A stretch of DNA of 64,000 nucleotides from Periconia sp. R9002 (GCA_023627715.1 JAMAHW010000035.1:248001-312000), one strand, 5' to 3'; counted from the stretch's first letter, positions 33,558 to 43,581 are shown. A program made the numbers and translations. Notes: generated by a model from the letters alone, not told the origin.

Positions 33558-33801
33558 ATGTAGTTAAAACAGTGTCGATTCAGTGACTATCAACGCAATG
33601 ATAATGAGTAAAGTAGGATAGATCTTGGTGGAGCAGAGAGCGCGTTCATATTTGGGAGAAAATTGTCTGTCAACGCAAGTAGAATTTGCTTGATTGCATG
33701 CTCGATGATTGCTAATGCGTTTGTTCTCCCCAAGTTTTTATTTTAGTGAAACATTCAAACATCAGATCAACTGAACGTTGCATACAGCAGGAGTCTCTGC
33801 G

Positions 33802-34026
33802 TCAAGTGATTGCTTGTGTATATGTGCATTTTGTAACAAAAGAATAAGAATCTCGTGGCCGCAAAAGAGCGATAACTGGTGCCTTCAGAAAAATACAAGT
33901 AGATTGCAATGATTCCGGCTCATATCGCATGTATGTAAGACAATTGCAATACTCAATTACTTGTGCCAGCACCTGCGCGTCGATTGGTACATCAATACTT
34001 CCAGCGGAAGTCAGCCACTGAGCCAT
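33802..34026 (-). pseudogene. Possible middle fragment of a BTB-like domain
   Basis: The 74-codon frame contains SIDVPIDAQVLAQVIEYCNC then LTYMRYEP, which looks like the strand-helix centre of a BTB fold (acidic IDxxVLxxVIEYC). It is 250 bp upstream of the solo N-terminus on the same strand, in the wrong order to belong to it. Evidence is pattern only. Confidence 0.25.
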
Positions 34027-34274
34027 AATAATGCGCTATCACCCTGCACGTCTTATTTCATAGATCTGTGAGTATGGGTATTAGATTGCAATAGCACATA
34101 TACTACGTAGGTGGCCTAGGCCTAGTTTAGAAATTATTTTAAACGCGTGATAATAGAAATTCGATGATAAAATCACGAAAAACGGTGGGTGGGTGAAAAA
34201 AGAGCAATTGTGAGTCTAGGCAGGAGAAGAAACGACATGCCCGCTCAGGTATCATACATTACTATTCTGTTTAT

Positions 34275-35941
34275 TTACACAACCAACCCAGAATTAGTTT
34301 CCCAGGTTTCGTCATTGTCAGATTCCTCCTTGTTTTGTTGTACCATCGTAAGGATCTCCATGATTCTTCGTACAGGAACCGTGGCAGGATCGCATGAATC
34401 TAATATGCGTAGAAGAATGGCGTTCGGTGGGTGTCTGCTCCTATTTCTTTGCGCAAAAACCCAGCTATGCGTGCCTTGTCGGTCCCATCTAGAGAAGGAA
34501 CGACGCAACACTTGTCTCTCTTCGTCCTTACCAAACCTCACTCTCAAGTTTTGGCCCAGAATGATGAGATGGTGGGCGAGCATTTCGCACAAGTGCGCAC
34601 GCATCTCGTCCCACAACTTGGAGCCTTGAGACGTAGTGATGTTTTGACCCACAGAAGTCCACCGGGAGTACCCAATAGCAAGAATAGTTCCGAAGACCAG
34701 GAGAAACAGAACCTGCTGTTTTTCAACGGTGGCTGTGGAAAGCACCTTTGGTTCTAATTCTTGGTCGAGGTAGCTGAGGAATTCGTCTCCCGCTGCGGCA
34801 GCTAACTGTTGTACCGTAACTATGGAAAACTTACCCCCTCGCGTGTGCTGGTTGGAGTAAGGGTACGTGGACGAGGTGCAGTAGAGCATCTTTTGAAACA
34901 ATAAAGATGCTTCTGGGGGTACATAATTCCGGATCAACTGCGCGAATTGTGAAGAACTGAGTATGCCGACCTTTGAAGTCCTGCTGGTGGTTTCTGAACG
35001 AAGGAATTCCACCACGTCGGCGACGATCCACGATGTCGTCCATACCACGTCAAAGTTCACCGAAATGCCGCTCATATTGAGGTTCTTCGCATTCTTCCAG
35101 TAATCACGTGACATGTCGGTGGTGTTGGGGATACCTATTAAGAATGAGTTTCAAGACCAATGGTGAAATATGGAGAACGTCAGAGACATACATAACCGAA
35201 AGATACTGATATCAGAAAATGGTACACGTCGCATGCACAGGCGATGTGAGAGAATGGACTCATTCTCTGCAAAAATGCATCTTCGGCAAATTTCTCCAGG
35301 GGCATTACTCTCGCACTGATATTTGTTAGTTGACTAGAAATCATCCAGGCGGGATGAGGCAACTGGAATCTTACGGTAACGCCCATGACATGACAAATCA
35401 TACATGATTGCTTCTTCAGCAGGCTCAGCTTGAAGAGACTGTTAGAATCGGTTCTGTTTGTTTTCTGCAACCGCAGGATGCACGACTCCTGAGACTTGAG
35501 AGAGGCAATCGTTGACGGATCGCTTCCTCGTAACGTCTCGTCAATGACCGATACTGGAGCTCTTGCTTTGCGCAAACCTGGACACTGCCACCCTTTTTTG
35601 AGGCATCTTTCACAATCCGATTTTTGGACCGGATCTGGCACACACTGTCATGCGATGAGGATGAGCTGCTTCTTGATGGGCACGTGTTCGTCCTAACTTA
35701 CTTTCATTTTGGCTTTTCGACAAGGGTCACACTTTTCGCGTGAGAGCTTTCGGGGAGGTCTCCTGGGTAGTGGAGAGTAATGGTGTTGTTTTGATGAGTC
35801 CAAACCATCGCTTTGCCGTGGACAGATGGGCTGGGGTCCTTTGTTCGGCGGGCTGCAACACATATTTTGCGGGGACTTGGCGTTGCTGGCCAGGAGAGTG
35901 ATGAAAAGATAAGGACAAAGCGTCGTATTCTGTTGAGTCAC
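34275..35941 (-). CDS. Zn2Cys6 transcription factor with a second Cys cluster
   Basis: Four exons in coding order: 35941-35702, 35644-35375, 35315-35192 and 35134-34275; introns 57, 59 and 57 bp, all GTAAGT/GTAAGA/GTATGT to AG; 497 residues with consistent phase. The first intron splits the zinc cluster: CDPCRKAKMK joins CVPDPVQKSDCERC, giving Cys at about 71, 74, 81, 91, 94 and 101. Removing intron 2 creates a second cluster, CMICHVMGVTC then GEICRRC (Cys about 161, 164, 171, 180, 183), followed by VPFSDISIFR. The rest is helical with hydrophobic stretches (VLFLLVFGTILAIG). This looks like a nuclear regulator. It is the only transcription factor inside the island, so it is a candidate regulator of it (inference). 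An ATG at codon 27 is an alternative start. Confidence 0.82.
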
Positions 35942-36682
35942 TTTGGGTGGACTATAAGTACCTAGGTATACAATGCTCAGTGCTACGAAGAGAAAGAAAG
36001 ATCAGGAATAAGTGGAACTTGGCGGTCCGACTCTTTTCAGATCCATCCAACGGCAACACATCGCACTTTGAGCTCGCCAATCTGACCTGGCCCTGCCATG
36101 ATTTTTTTTTCTTTTTTTCCAGGACGTGGTTTGGTCACCATGGTCAGCTTACAGGTGCGCTGAATCTTGATTCGCTATAACTCACGATTGGGCAGAAGAA
36201 CACCAATGATATCGCATCGCATTTGCGCTCTGATACTGACCAATAGAACCAGCCCGCACTTCTCGAAGCACTATTTGTAGTCTATGTACATTGGCTATAC
36301 GGAAGCTCACTTTAGGGCGCAGGTGGCCAAAAGAATCTCGATAGCCCTAATAGTACAAAAGCAATAACACAAATGCGCGCAGGCTTGATTCGTCGAAATC
36401 AATGCCATCAAAGCTGCAAAGTTGGAATTGCAGCACTATGGTGACGGCGCCCATGCTGAAAATCTCCTATACCTAGCCTGTTTTTGGTATAACCCCATAG
36501 GCCATAGTCGAATGCAGGAACACAAATTGATGTTAGTCCCCGCAGCCATACTTTAAGCACATGACGACCTCGTCCTGGCGAACATGACCTTTCGGTCTTC
36601 CAAACATCAACCACTGCACGAACAAAGAGATCGACCCAACTAAAACCTTTCCATACAAATCACACTCCATTCTTGGTTAGAA
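35942..36682. other. Spacer upstream of the divergent regulator and Cys/His-rich genes
   Basis: No convincing gene. A T-tract (36104-36118) and short frames only. Confidence 0.4.
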
Positions 36683-37146
36683 ATGGCCCGTAGGATACCA
36701 CAAACAAATACTTTCCCTCGGGACTGATGATTGCTAATTGATCCAATGATATAGATAAGTGCAATTTCCGTGGATGCCGACAGCGAAGAGCTGGCAACAA
36801 GCGTTACTGCAGTCTCCATACCTGCGAGGCTAGCGAATGCCAATACCAACGAATTTTGGACAGGCACCGCGATGACGGTCATTCAGTATTTTGCCCAGTC
36901 CATGAATGCAGGTCTCGTGGATGCAAGAGGGAGAAAGTCGCAGGTTCGGAAGCCTACATCATGCGTAAGTGAGCGTTTCTCCACTTTCAGTTAGAGAAGC
37001 TAACCGTTTTCAAAGATAAGTGCGGCCAATGCAATGCTGAACGACTTCTGCCTGTGGACGTCTGTTTGATCCATTTAGTTGAACGGATTGTACGTGAGGT
37101 GTTGAATGCGAAGGGGGAGGAGAAGACGTCTGAGGTGTCTTGGTAG
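36683..37146 (+). CDS. Cys/His-rich small protein, three exons
   Basis: Exons 36683-36689 (7 nt, ATG GCC C), 36755-36964 and 37016-37146; introns of 65 and 51 bp have GCTAAT and GCTAACC branch sites. The phases match and give 115 residues. The product starts MAHKCNFRGCRQRR and contains repeated units of the form C-x2-H-x-C-x4-C: YCSLHTCEASEC, FCPVHECRSRGC and HKCGQCNAE. The final part is a Glu/Lys-rich helix (LVERIVREVLNAKGEE). Such C..H.C....C strings suggest several zinc-binding loops, similar to small uncharacterised fungal proteins. Both internal exons begin with the same AT-AAG-TGC junction, which argues for correct splicing. No continuous long frame covers it, so it is easy to miss. The 7-nt exon is the least certain part. 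Confidence 0.65.
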
Positions 37147-37529
37147 TAATTCAACAGCAGACCGGATCATCATCTACGTGGCTGGAGAAATTTACCACAT
37201 AACCTGCATACTCGTACAAAATAGGTAGTTACTTGATGCAACCCATAGAAATTGGAAATATTTATGATGTGGTACTTTAGCCTCACGTCAAATCTGTTTG
37301 TACTGTTAATTCTCAAGATCATGGAAGCATATGTGGGGATTCTGTATCACGATTGGTTCATATGTAACAAAGTGTGTTTTTGGAAGATTTTTTATTTGAC
37401 TCACTAACGTGGATTTTGCCTTAGTATTCGTTGAAAGGCACCGTATCTAAATCAAACCCATTCCTACCAGCGAATGGGAAATTTTTCCTAAGCTAGGCGT
37501 CTAAGACAACCGGCCAGGTAGCTCTGGAC
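37147..37529. other. AT-rich spacer
   Basis: Downstream space between the Cys/His-rich gene and the first CCHC gene. Nothing recognised. Confidence 0.4.
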
Positions 37530-37958
37530 TCAGATGATGAGCCCGGTGCGGGTCATCTCACCCTTCTTGACAATTCGGTCGCACGTTCGCAGACCTTGGC
37601 CATTTGACGCAACTTGGATGATCTGAGACGTACGGGCTCCAGTGTTCTTGGCTCCAACTTTCTTGCCCTTGTGAAATGCCTTCTTGGGGCAGTTGCGGAT
37701 GTGATGGTCCTCAGAACCGCACTTGAAGCACCGTGCCTTAACAGGGCAATTGCGAACTACATGGTCCGGCTTGCCACATTTGAAGCATGACTTGGGGCAT
37801 TCTTCAACTTGATGGCCCTGGGAACCGCATTTTTTGCATGCGTTCTCCGGGCAATTGCGGACTATGTGGTCCGTTCCACCACACTGGAAGCATGCCTTGG
37901 GGCAGTCTTCAACCGAATGATCCCAGATACCGCATTTTGTGCATTTGATGAAAGCCAT
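37530..37958 (-). CDS. CCHC zinc-knuckle protein with shared tail, copy 1 (5 knuckles)
   Basis: 142 residues, no intron. Five CX2CX4HX4C knuckles occupy residues 6-94 (CTKCGIWDHSVEDC, CFQCGGTDHIVRNC, CKKCGSQGHQVEEC, CFKCGKPDHVVRNC, CFKCGSEDHHIRNC). A basic linker (FHKGKKVGAKNTG) leads to the tail VASNGQGLRTCDR...GEMTRTGLII. Knuckle strings of this kind (CNBP/Gis2 type) bind single-stranded nucleic acid; that activity is inferred for this protein. The start at 37958 lies about 115 bp below a TATA box. Most knuckles here have D-H instead of the usual G-H, unlike copies 2-5. Confidence 0.8.
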   Translation of the reverse strand: MAFIKCTKCGIWDHSVEDCPKACFQCGGTDHIVRNCPENACKKCGSQGHQVEECPKSCFKCGKPDHVVRNCPVKARCFKCGSEDHHIRNCPKKAFHKGKKVGAKNTGARTSQIIQVASNGQGLRTCDRIVKKGEMTRTGLII

Positions 37959-38074
37959 TTCGTTTTGCTGTTTTCGTAAAGTTGTTTTTGTAGAAGGAGT
38001 TGTTTTTCAGTAGGATTTTGTAATGAGGAGTGTTCGTTGTTGTCTGTTGAAGGGAAACACGGAGCTGATGAAGA

Positions 38075-38125
38075 TTTATATACGTATCTAAACCCGTAAA
38101 ACACTGTCACTGTGAATTCACAATG
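38075..38125 (-). promoter_or_regulatory. TATA box plus palindrome, copy 1
   Basis: TTTATATAC at 38075-38083 (plus-strand reading). A near-perfect inverted repeat CACTGTGAATTCACAATG at 38108-38125 has one mismatch in the left half-site. Confidence 0.5.
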
Positions 38126-38661
38126 TCAGCATTGTTCTTCAACTTGAAATCAGACAATGCATAGTCGCAGCGTATTGTTACCCTGGGTATCGGCGCAGGC
38201 AGGAAAAAAAACTTACAAGGTAGCGTCCTCGGCCAGGACAGACATCAACAGGCAACTGTGCGCCCACGTGATTTGTTCTCAACTTATTTAATGTGTGTAA
38301 ACAATGCTCAACAGGGTACTTGATATGCAAGAGATGCAGAAATTGACCGATCAATGATTGCACTGGTTTGATTCGTATATAATTTAGATATGATAAAGGC
38401 CATGGAGTCCATTAGTTGAAAATATGTATGAACTGCTTTGAGCTTCGCGTATCTCTGTTTCTATTAGTACCTTTCAAGAGATATGGTTGAAGCACACCAG
38501 GGAAACATTGTATCACAATTGCTTATCTATAACGGTTTTTGCGAAAGTCTGCATTTGATTGACTAAACATATCCTGTGGGTATTGCATTCAGAGATGTCC
38601 GCTCAACGGATACTCATGAAATCAAACCAACCTCCACCAGGGGATGGCGTTAGACAAATAC

Positions 38662-39084
38662 TTATATAACAAGTCCGGTGCGAGTTACCTCACCCCGCTT
38701 GACCTCACGATCGCATGTCCGGAGGCCCTGTCCATTCGTGGTCACTTGGATCACGCCCTCAGTCTTGTTGGTTCGTACCTTTGTACGGCAGTTTCTAGCC
38801 ACATGGCCAACCTTGTTGCAGCTGTAGCATTTTACTTGCTGCTTGGCTTTCTTGGGGAAATCTTCACCGCAAGCATAACATTTGCGTTGCAACATGCCCA
38901 TACGCTCCAACACCTTGCAATTACGGATGAGATGGCCCTTTTTGCCGCACCCATAACAATGTTTTGGTGTATGCCGAGGTGCGGCTTCCTTTTGGCCCGC
39001 CGTGGACTGTTGAGAGGTAGGGTGTGCGTTTTGGGTGAACATTTTGTTGAACATTGTGGTTTGTAAAACGATTTTCGAGGGCAT
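38662..39084 (-). CDS. CCHC zinc-knuckle protein with shared tail, copy 2
   Basis: 140 residues from 39084. In-frame ATGs at 39054 and 39042 would fit the usual TATA-to-ATG distance of the family better. Two complete knuckles (CYGCGKKGHLIRNC, CYSCNKVGHVARNC) flank a half-degenerate one (KCYACGEDFPKKAK), which has the first two Cys but not the His/Cys. The tail is VTTNGQGLRTCDR...[10 protein letters not shown]. The segment between the first knuckle and CYACGED (CKVLERMGML) is unique among intact copies but recurs in the 42.8 kb and 41.7 kb remnants, so this sub-type once had more members. Likely a nucleic-acid-binding protein (inference). Confidence 0.78.
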   Translation of the reverse strand: MPSKIVLQTTMFNKMFTQNAHPTSQQSTAGQKEAAPRHTPKHCYGCGKKGHLIRNCKVLERMGMLQRKCYACGEDFPKKAKQQVKCYSCNKVGHVARNCRTKVRTNKTEGVIQVTTNGQGLRTCDREVKRGEVTRTGLVI

Positions 39085-39151
39085 GCTTTTTAAGTTCTGT
39101 TAGAACTTTTGGGGCTTGGTTGTAGAAAAAAGACTAAGCAACCAAAGAGGA

Positions 39152-39204
39152 TTTATATACTAATCCATCACTACTAGAAACACTATCATTGTATCTTAAC
39201 AATG
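39152..39204 (-). promoter_or_regulatory. TATA box plus perfect palindrome, copy 2
   Basis: TTTATATAC at 39152-39160 and CATTGTATCTTAACAATG at 39187-39204, a perfect CATTGT-N6-ACAATG. Confidence 0.6.
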
Positions 39205-39210
39205 TTAACA

Positions 39211-39282
39211 GTTTTCTGTTCTCAGCTTCTTGCCCTTGTAAGAAGCCTTCGGGGCAATCGCGGATCTGATGGTTCTTTGTAG
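39211..39282 (-). pseudogene. Knuckle/linker remnant of a copy-1-like gene
   Basis: On the minus strand the frame reads NHQIRDCPEGFLQGQEAENR, matching DHHIRNCPKKAFHKGKKVGA of copy 1 (last knuckle and linker). The first Cys pair and the tail are gone. It lies directly upstream of the copy-2 palindrome. Confidence 0.5.
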
Positions 39283-39650
39283 AGGGAGATGTTTCAGAGT
39301 AGGATAGTATATTGAGAAGCGTTGATTGTTGAAAGAGAAACCCCCTTACCAAAAGTGCTTTAAGCGTCAAATCCGTGTTTGCATTGACACCTTTCAAAAT
39401 TTATAGATAATCCGCACTTGAGGGATCTTGTATCACGGTGAACCTATGTATATAACTAGATGTGTGTTTGCGAAATTCTGTTTTCAATTGAATGGTCTAT
39501 ATTCCGCCTCAAATACGTTGGTGGATATCGACCTAAACGATGTCCCTTCAATGTGTACTGAGGACATCACACGAATCCCTACCAGGAGATAAGTTTTCTT
39601 CTATGATAAAGCTTGCTGTCCAAATCAGGGCAGATCAAGAAGCTCCAGGC

Positions 39651-40043
39651 TTAGATGATAAGCCCAGTGCGAGTCACCTCGCCTGTCTTCACTTCTCGGT
39701 CACAGGTCCGAAGACCCTGCCCATTTGAAGCCACATCAATCACTCGGGGTAGAGAGCCCCCGGCCTTCTTGTGCGAAGCCTTCTTTGTACGGCAGGTCTG
39801 GGCAAGATGGCCAATCTTACCGCAGCGGTAGCACTTGGTACTACAGTCGTTAGCTACATGACCGACTTTGCCGCAGCTGTGGCACTTGGTGCGACAGTTT
39901 TTGGCGATGTGGCCCTTCTGGCCACATCGGTAGCATTCCAGGTTCTTAGCAACTCGAGCCTTCGACGGACACGATTTGACCAAATGGCCTTGCTGGCCGC
40001 AGGCAAAGCACTCTTTCATACCAGCGAAGAAGTGGGTATCCAT
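39651..40043 (-). CDS. CCHC zinc-knuckle protein with shared tail, copy 3 (4 knuckles)
   Basis: 130 residues from the ATG at 40043 (MDTHFFAGMKECFACG). A longer frame starts at 40169, but that ATG is only about 15 bp below the TATA box and should not be in the mRNA. Four knuckles: CFACGQQGHLVKSC, CYRCGQKGHIAKNC, CHSCGKVGHVANDC, CYRCGKIGHLAQTC. A Lys-rich linker is followed by VASNGQGLRTCDR...[10 protein letters not shown]. It is the most canonical member and a good query for homologue searches. No intron. Confidence 0.8.
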   Translation of the reverse strand: MDTHFFAGMKECFACGQQGHLVKSCPSKARVAKNLECYRCGQKGHIAKNCRTKCHSCGKVGHVANDCSTKCYRCGKIGHLAQTCRTKKASHKKAGGSLPRVIDVASNGQGLRTCDREVKTGEVTRTGLII

Positions 40044-40183
40044 TTTTGGTGGTTGATAATGTCTTGTGTTTCGTTTGTTCTTGATCGAGTTGTTCTGAGT
40101 TTGTGTTTTGTCGAATTGTGTTCTCGACTTGTACTCTCGCTTTTTCTGATTTGAAGAAGAACCTAACACACAGCCGAAGAAGA

Positions 40184-40235
40184 CTTATATACTAATTTCT
40201 CACCACTACATGCACCATTAATGTAGCTCAACAAT
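40184..40235 (-). promoter_or_regulatory. TATA box plus degenerate palindrome, copy 3
   Basis: CTTATATAC at 40184-40192. A weaker inverted repeat with CATTAATGT on the left and ACAATG on the right lies at about 40216-40235. Confidence 0.45.
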
Positions 40236-40508
40236 GTTAGCCTTACTCTTCAATGTGTGTAAACAATGCCGATGAAAGACAGGAAAGTGAGCATCTGCAC
40301 GCCCCGGGTTCTCCACTTCCCTTGTTTCACAACATAGAGGGCTTAGCCACAAAGCAATAGAGAGACCTACTACAATTTGTGGTCCAAGAAAATCTCAGAT
40401 TCATGAAGTGTGGCGTGGTGATGTGATATGCTTTTTACGTATAAAATCAGTCATGTGTTCAAACGAACACTTGGAACGACGGTTCTTCGGGATGCGCCCA
40501 AATGTCGC

Positions 40509-40550
40509 ACAGTTGTCATGAAAGTTGGCAATATGTCCGACTCGGTTGCA
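40509..40550 (-). pseudogene. Single-knuckle remnant
   Basis: Minus-strand reading gives CNRVGHIANFHDNC, one decayed zinc knuckle (the second Cys is replaced by Val, with a 1-residue insertion). The surrounding frame has no other knuckle and no tail. TATA-like ATATAATGG/TATATAGA runs lie at about 40688 and 40796, possibly the remains of its promoter. Confidence 0.45.
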
Positions 40551-41027
40551 TTTGCCCCCATTATTTAATTTTTAGGAAGCCATGAGGCTGGTAGTCGTTT
40601 TGTTGTATATAATTGATTGTCAATGGTCTGATGACAAGTTTAGTAACTTCATAGACCATCGTCTTGCTCGATTCTGAGAAAAGAGAGTATATAATGGAGA
40701 TTGGGTTTTAGTTCCTGTTTGTTCTTCGTTCGATTCGGAGTAGCTTTGGGGCATCGTTATTGTGAGGAGGAACTCACACTTAGCACAGACGACGGTATAT
40801 AGATCATTTTCCTGGCTTCATTAGCATTCGAAATTGAGGTCACTTGATGTAAAAGATTGTCAAAGTAATATAAACATTTGGAGGACTTGTGTGGTATTCA
40901 ATTTCATGTTAATAATCAACCATGCGCCATGATACGTACTGAAGATAAATACTGATCGAAGTATGCATTTTTGAGTTTTCAGTTCTCAAAGGAACGCCAA
41001 ATCAAGGCTGTATAGCAAGCCCTGGAC

Positions 41028-41393
41028 TCAAATCACGAGCCCAGTGCGAGTAACCTCGCCTTTGCGCACCGCCCTATCACATGTGCTAATCCCGGCTCCG
41101 TTAGTGGTCACCTTGATGACAACCGGAAACTGGACATGGTTTTTGCCTTTCGTGAATTTGGGCTTCTTTGTGTGGCGGGCCGTGATTTTCTGCTTGGTCA
41201 TTACGGGTTTTCCGCGGCAATTATCTGCTATGTGCTTGCCCTTTGAGCAGCTGGCGCATTTGGTAGGACAGTTTTTGGCAATGTGACCACCCTTGCCACA
41301 GCGGTAGCACGGGCAATCTTTAACCAGATGGCCCTCTTTTCCACACCTGAAGCATTTTCGCTTCTCAATAGTCTTGGAAGTTTGAGTGGACAT
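41028..41393 (-). CDS. CCHC zinc-knuckle protein with shared tail, copy 4 (3 knuckles)
   Basis: 121 residues, no intron, the shortest copy. Knuckles: [28 protein letters not shown] (directly joined, sharing the Pro spacer) and [14 protein letters not shown], which has Lys for Gly before the His. A very basic linker ([18 protein letters not shown]) leads to [13 protein letters not shown]...[10 protein letters not shown]. The ATG at 41393 is about 100 bp below the TATA box. Confidence 0.8.
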   Translation of the reverse strand: MSTQTSKTIEKRKCFRCGKEGHLVKDCPCYRCGKGGHIAKNCPTKCASCSKGKHIADNCRGKPVMTKQKITARHTKKPKFTKGKNHVQFPVVIKVTTNGAGISTCDRAVRKGEVTRTGLVI

Positions 41394-41492
41394 CTTTGAA
41401 GTGTTCTTTTGTGTTTGTTGTGCTTTTCTGTACCGTCTAGATAAACAGATTGCAGTGGGTTAAAGAAGAACCTAACACGTACTGGAAGTAGT

Positions 41493-41546
41493 TTTATATA
41501 TACATCTACAAGCCTTCTAGACACTGCCAATTGTGTTCAAACAATG
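41493..41546 (-). promoter_or_regulatory. TATA box plus palindrome, copy 4
   Basis: TTTATATATAC at 41493-41503 and AATTGTGTTCAAACAATG at 41529-41546 (one half-site mismatch, N6 spacer kept). Confidence 0.55.
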
Positions 41547-41610
41547 CCAAGATTGTTCTTCAACAAATTCAATATATATAAACAATGCTCACGGACTAGT
41601 CACGCACCAG

Positions 41611-41755
41611 GAGGCAGTCCCCACCGCAAAGCAGTTTCGCTGTGCCGTACGCTTTCCCAAAGCCATGCACTCGCGGATCGGATGACCTATTTCCCGCAAT
41701 TATGTCTTTCTCGCTCTTTCTTCTTGGGCACTGAGGCTTCCTTGGGGCACGCGTC
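41611..41755 (-). pseudogene. Frame-broken knuckle remnant of copy-2 type
   Basis: Minus-strand fragments DACPKEASVP...HNCGK and, after a frame change, GHPIREC...RTAQRNCFAVG follow the order of copy 2 (CGKKGHLIRNC...LQRKCYACG). A stop and an indel separate the two parts, and no tail is present. Confidence 0.5.
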
Positions 41756-42111
41756 GAACTCGGTAGAGGAGGTCTGCACTTTTAGTACGTCTTAATAGGT
41801 ATCGTAATGCTTATTTTTTTGGTAAGTTGTGATGGCGTAGGTAGGATTGTAAAGTATAATTTGTGAAATTGTATAAAGTGGTGAACCATCGTGAGGAAGT
41901 GTAAACATATAGAGAGAGATAATCCCCCTCTCTTCCATCGACATGGCAAGAAACAGTGGGTTTTGAACAAGTACTCACACCAACTCCAGAAATCACGAAA
42001 GATGTATAAACATTTGAGTGTCCTTGTATGTTGCATAGTATTCATTTTATATTGATTGATCAATGACGCGCGACCGGATACGTGTTGAACTCAGTGGAAC
42101 ATCACCAAGGC

Positions 42112-42516
42112 TTAGATGACAAGCCCAGTGCGTGTGACCTCGCCCTTGCGGACAACCCGGTCACATGTGGCGATTCCACCACCGTTGCTTGCCACAATAA
42201 CAACTGGAAGGTTTGCCTTCTTGCCCTTCGTGCGTACAGGCGTCTTTCCATGGCACTTCGGGGCCTTGTGCTTGGATTGAAGCTCTCCGCCGTTGCACCG
42301 CTTCACCGGGCAGTGCTTCGCAATATGGCCAGTTGTTCCACATTGGTAGCACTTTTTCGGGCAGTTCTTGATGACATGCCCAGCCTTACCGCACCGGTAG
42401 CAGTTCTTCTTGGGGGCGATTTGGTGTTTCGTCGGGCAATCCCGAACCAAGTGCCCCTGGTTGCCGCATGCGAAGCATTCTCGGCCGTCCATAAGAATGC
42501 GTGATTGATTTGACAT
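42112..42516 (-). CDS. CCHC zinc-knuckle protein with shared tail, copy 5 (3 knuckles)
   Basis: 134 residues. Knuckles: CFACGNQGHLVRDC, CYRCGKAGHVIKNC and CYQCGTTGHIAKHC. The linker (GGELQSKHKAPKCHGK, then RTKGKK) is basic, and the tail VASNGGGIATCDR...[10 protein letters not shown] lacks one residue just before VASNG compared with copy 4. The ATG at 42516 lies about 115 bp below a TATA box. No intron. Nucleic-acid binding is inferred from the knuckles. Confidence 0.8.
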   Translation of the reverse strand: MSNQSRILMDGRECFACGNQGHLVRDCPTKHQIAPKKNCYRCGKAGHVIKNCPKKCYQCGTTGHIAKHCPVKRCNGGELQSKHKAPKCHGKTPVRTKGKKANLPVVIVASNGGGIATCDRVVRKGEVTRTGLVI

Positions 42517-42632
42517 TTCTATGAAGCTTTTTCTGTTTTAGTAGTTTAGTAGTTGTTGTTGTGTTGCTTTTTTGTACTGTGTTGAGCAGTTGAGTTGGGC
42601 TATCGAACAAACCACCATGCAGTCGCGGAGCC

Positions 42633-42685
42633 TTTATATACACATCTACAACCCCTACAACCATGTGCATTGTATTTGCACAATG
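42633..42685 (-). promoter_or_regulatory. TATA box plus perfect palindrome, copy 5
   Basis: CTTTATATAC around 42633-42642 and CATTGTATTTGCACAATG at 42668-42685, a perfect CATTGT-N6-ACAATG. Confidence 0.6.
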
Positions 42686-42756
42686 TGTGCACTGTTTATC
42701 AAGCAATATTGTATATACATAATGCTTACGGATTCGTCCTTGGTATTGTTTTCTTA

Positions 42757-42845
42757 CGGCCATCACGTGGCCTGCTTCACCGCAGGCATCAATAGCACTT
42801 TATTTGTGTTATGCGCTCCAAAGCCTTGCACGCACGGACAATATG
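42757..42845 (-). pseudogene. Frame-broken knuckle remnant of copy-2 type
   Basis: Minus strand: HIVRACKALERITQIKCY then a TGA, and in the shifted frame CGEAGHVMAV. This is the copy-2 order (HLIRNCKVLERMGMLQRKCYACG), followed by a GHV knuckle. The break can be read as one nonsense change plus a 4-bp duplication (TGCCTGC). No tail follows; copy 5's promoter begins about 70 bp further on. Confidence 0.5.
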
Positions 42846-43048
42846 GTAAAAATCGTCTCATCGGACTGGGTTAAAGAACTTTCCTTCTACGCAGTATATA
42901 CAAATCAATTCATCGAATATTATAAACATCAATATAGGGGCTCTTGTACGGGAATAAACTTATGGAAATTATCAATTTTTCGTGCTAGCATGTGATAAAT
43001 CCCTACTTACTGAGAGGTGGACCTCTCTCTCGTCAGTCGGACCTGGAC

Positions 43049-43489
43049 TCAAATAACTCCAGTGCGCGTGACCTCACCCTTGCGGGCGATTCTATCACAC
43101 ATTCGGATCCCATCTCCGTTGGTAGCCACTTGGATGACTGGAGCGTGGAACTTCTGACCTTTTCTAGGTCCACGGTTCTTGCCACTATTGTTTGTCTTGT
43201 CCGTAGCCTTTCCGGAGTTGGTAGGGCAGGCATTTGCGACGTGTCCAACTTTGTTGCAGTTGTAGCACTGCTTGGCCATGCATTGCTCGGCTATGTGACC
43301 GATGTGGCCACATCGGTCGCACTTCGTATGGCAGTTCTTAGCAATGTGGCCGGTATTGCCACATCGGTAGCAGCTGATATTCTTCTGACCAACCTTCGAT
43401 TTCATGGGGCAGTTTCGAACCAAGTGATCGGGCTTGCCGCACCGAAAGCAGCCTCGGTTCTCCATAGCGTTGAATGAGATAGTAGACAT
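43049..43489 (-). CDS. CCHC zinc-knuckle protein with shared tail, copy 6 (4 knuckles)
   Basis: 146 residues. Knuckles: CFRCGKPDHLVRNC, CYRCGNTGHIAKNC, CDRCGHIGHIAEQC and CYNCNKVGHVANAC. The linker is Asn/Lys-rich. The tail VATNGDGIRMCDR...GEVTRTGVI differs from the others: Met for Thr before CDR, and one residue shorter at the end (GVI instead of GLVI). No intron. ATG about 95 bp below the TATA box. Confidence 0.8.
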   Translation of the reverse strand: MSTISFNAMENRGCFRCGKPDHLVRNCPMKSKVGQKNISCYRCGNTGHIAKNCHTKCDRCGHIGHIAEQCMAKQCYNCNKVGHVANACPTNSGKATDKTNNSGKNRGPRKGQKFHAPVIQVATNGDGIRMCDRIARKGEVTRTGVI

Positions 43490-43581
43490 TCTGGGTATTG
43501 GGTTTGGTTGTGTTTCTATTGTATTTTGTTGTGTAATTAGTTGGATAGGGTTATTAAATGAACCAACACGCGATCTGAAGA

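Noticed and set aside
40043..40169. N-terminal extension of CCHC copy 3 from the ATG at 40169
   Set aside because: That ATG is only about 15 bp downstream of the TATA box and would not be transcribed. The sequence is Lys/Gln/Asn-rich and absent from the other copies.
41544..41795. Plus-strand 83-codon frame (MPRLFFNKFNIYK...)
   Set aside because: It is the antisense shadow of the decayed knuckle copy on the minus strand.
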